Part shown: positions 63,604 through 64,000 of the stretch, piece after piece
Numbering within the stretch: the first letter of the stretch is position 1
How the letters are laid out: the number at the start of each line of letters is the position of its first letter
Assembly: GCF_003226345.1 (NCBI RefSeq)
Contig: NZ_PDOF01000003.1
Coordinates: 496,001 to 560,000, forward strand
Direction of reading: 5' to 3'
Source of the DNA: Alteribacter lacisalsi
GTDB lineage: Bacteria; Bacillota; Bacilli; Bacillales; Salisediminibacteriaceae
DNA length: 64,000 bases
Program-made: the position numbers and the translations under genes
Notes under the pieces: generated by a model
The model's database searches: none
What the model saw: the letters and a program-made list of their open reading frames with translations, nothing else
What the model was told of the DNA's origin: nothing

Positions 63604-64000
63604 ATGACAAAAGTCTATATTATTCACGAAAACGACGAGTGGACAGCGCCTTTGAAAGAGGCTTTGACCGAGATCGGTGTGCCTCATGAAGACTGGCATT
63701 TTGCCCACGGAACGGTGGATCTTCAGGCAGAGCCTCCGGAAGGGATCTTTTATAACCGGATGAGCGCCTCCTCCCACACGAGGGGCCACCGCTTTGCGCC
63801 GGAGCTTGCCCAGGCTGTTATTGCCTGGCTCGAGAGTCACGGCCGGACTGTACTAAACGACAGCCGTGCTCTCCAGCTTGAGCTCAGCAAGGTTCTCCAG
63901 TATGAGAAGTTAAAGCAGTTTGGCATCCGGACACCGGATACAGTTGCTGCAGTCGGGACTGCACAGCTGGCCAAAGCCGCGCAGTCCTTCCCTGCACCGT
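63604..64000 (+). CDS. ATP-grasp family protein, RimK-like (partial)
   Basis: Runs off the right edge; 132 residues visible. Starts MTKVYIIHENDEWTAPLKEA and contains IFYNRMSASSHTRGHRFAPE and VLNDSRALQLELSKVLQYEK, the pre-ATP-grasp and lid-region pattern of RimK-like carboxylate-amine ligases. The ATP-binding domain lies outside the window, so the substrate is not known. ATG at 63604 follows AAAGGGCG; divergent from scrK. Confidence 0.75.
   Translation, partial: MTKVYIIHENDEWTAPLKEALTEIGVPHEDWHFAHGTVDLQAEPPEGIFYNRMSASSHTRGHRFAPELAQAVIAWLESHGRTVLNDSRALQLELSKVLQYEKLKQFGIRTPDTVAAVGTAQLAKAAQSFPAP

Overview
This window is chromosomal DNA of an endospore-forming Gram-positive bacterium of the Bacillaceae. 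It carries spo0F, two cwlJ-type cortex hydrolases, gerQ and a pbpG-type penicillin-binding protein. Gene content and order closely follow the Bacillus subtilis ywj-ywi-ywh-ywg-ywf-ywd region: rho, glpX, murAB, tal, fba, spo0F, ywjG, pyrG, rpoE, then fadF, clsB, uvsE, argS, ywiB, speB, speE, pbpG, ywhD, ywhB, ywgA, ywfO, lipL, pta, hemQ, gerQ, ywdK, ywdI and ung. I see no prophage, insertion sequence, CRISPR array, tRNA or rRNA. The species is not determined.

Left part (1-10.6 kb): the central-metabolism and sporulation block is read leftward from spo0F through fba, tal, murA and glpX to rho, whose 3' part lies outside the window. A fragment of a CYP102-type P450-reductase lies between glpX and rho. 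ywjG faces pyrG across two long perfect inverted repeats, and rpoE follows.

10.9-23.7 kb: a large leftward acyl-CoA catabolism block (fadF, thiolase, 3-hydroxyacyl-CoA dehydrogenase, two acyl-CoA dehydrogenases, MeaB GTPase, a TetR regulator and the fused isobutyryl-CoA mutase IcmF). A FadR-like operator lies at the fadF promoter. A second one lies at the fadH promoter (43.2 kb), which links fadH and an enoyl-CoA hydratase to the same regulon. Together these genes would carry out beta-oxidation and the rearrangement of branched acyl-CoAs.

23.9-42.8 kb: clsB, uvsE, a P1B-4 metal ATPase, an alpha/beta hydrolase, a small XapX membrane protein, argS-ywiB, spermidine synthesis (speE-speB), pbpG, and a set of small conserved genes (ywhD, ywhB, ywgA, ywfO, yuzB), followed by lipL and pta. 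Three short tandem-repeat loci sit in intergenic gaps here (28.3, 36.2 and 41.7 kb).

43-64 kb: fadH-ech, hemQ, duplicated cwlJ next to gerQ, ywdK, ywdI, pepF, a sporulation-type sensor kinase, a five-gene operon mixing DNA repair (alkD, ung) with oxidoreductases and an acetyltransferase, sucrose use (sacA-type hydrolase and fructokinase), and the start of an ATP-grasp ligase.

A GC-rich interspersed repeat of about 110 bp recurs about ten times in intergenic gaps, as full, truncated, internally deleted and inverted-pair copies. It is the main structure in the window that the genes do not explain.
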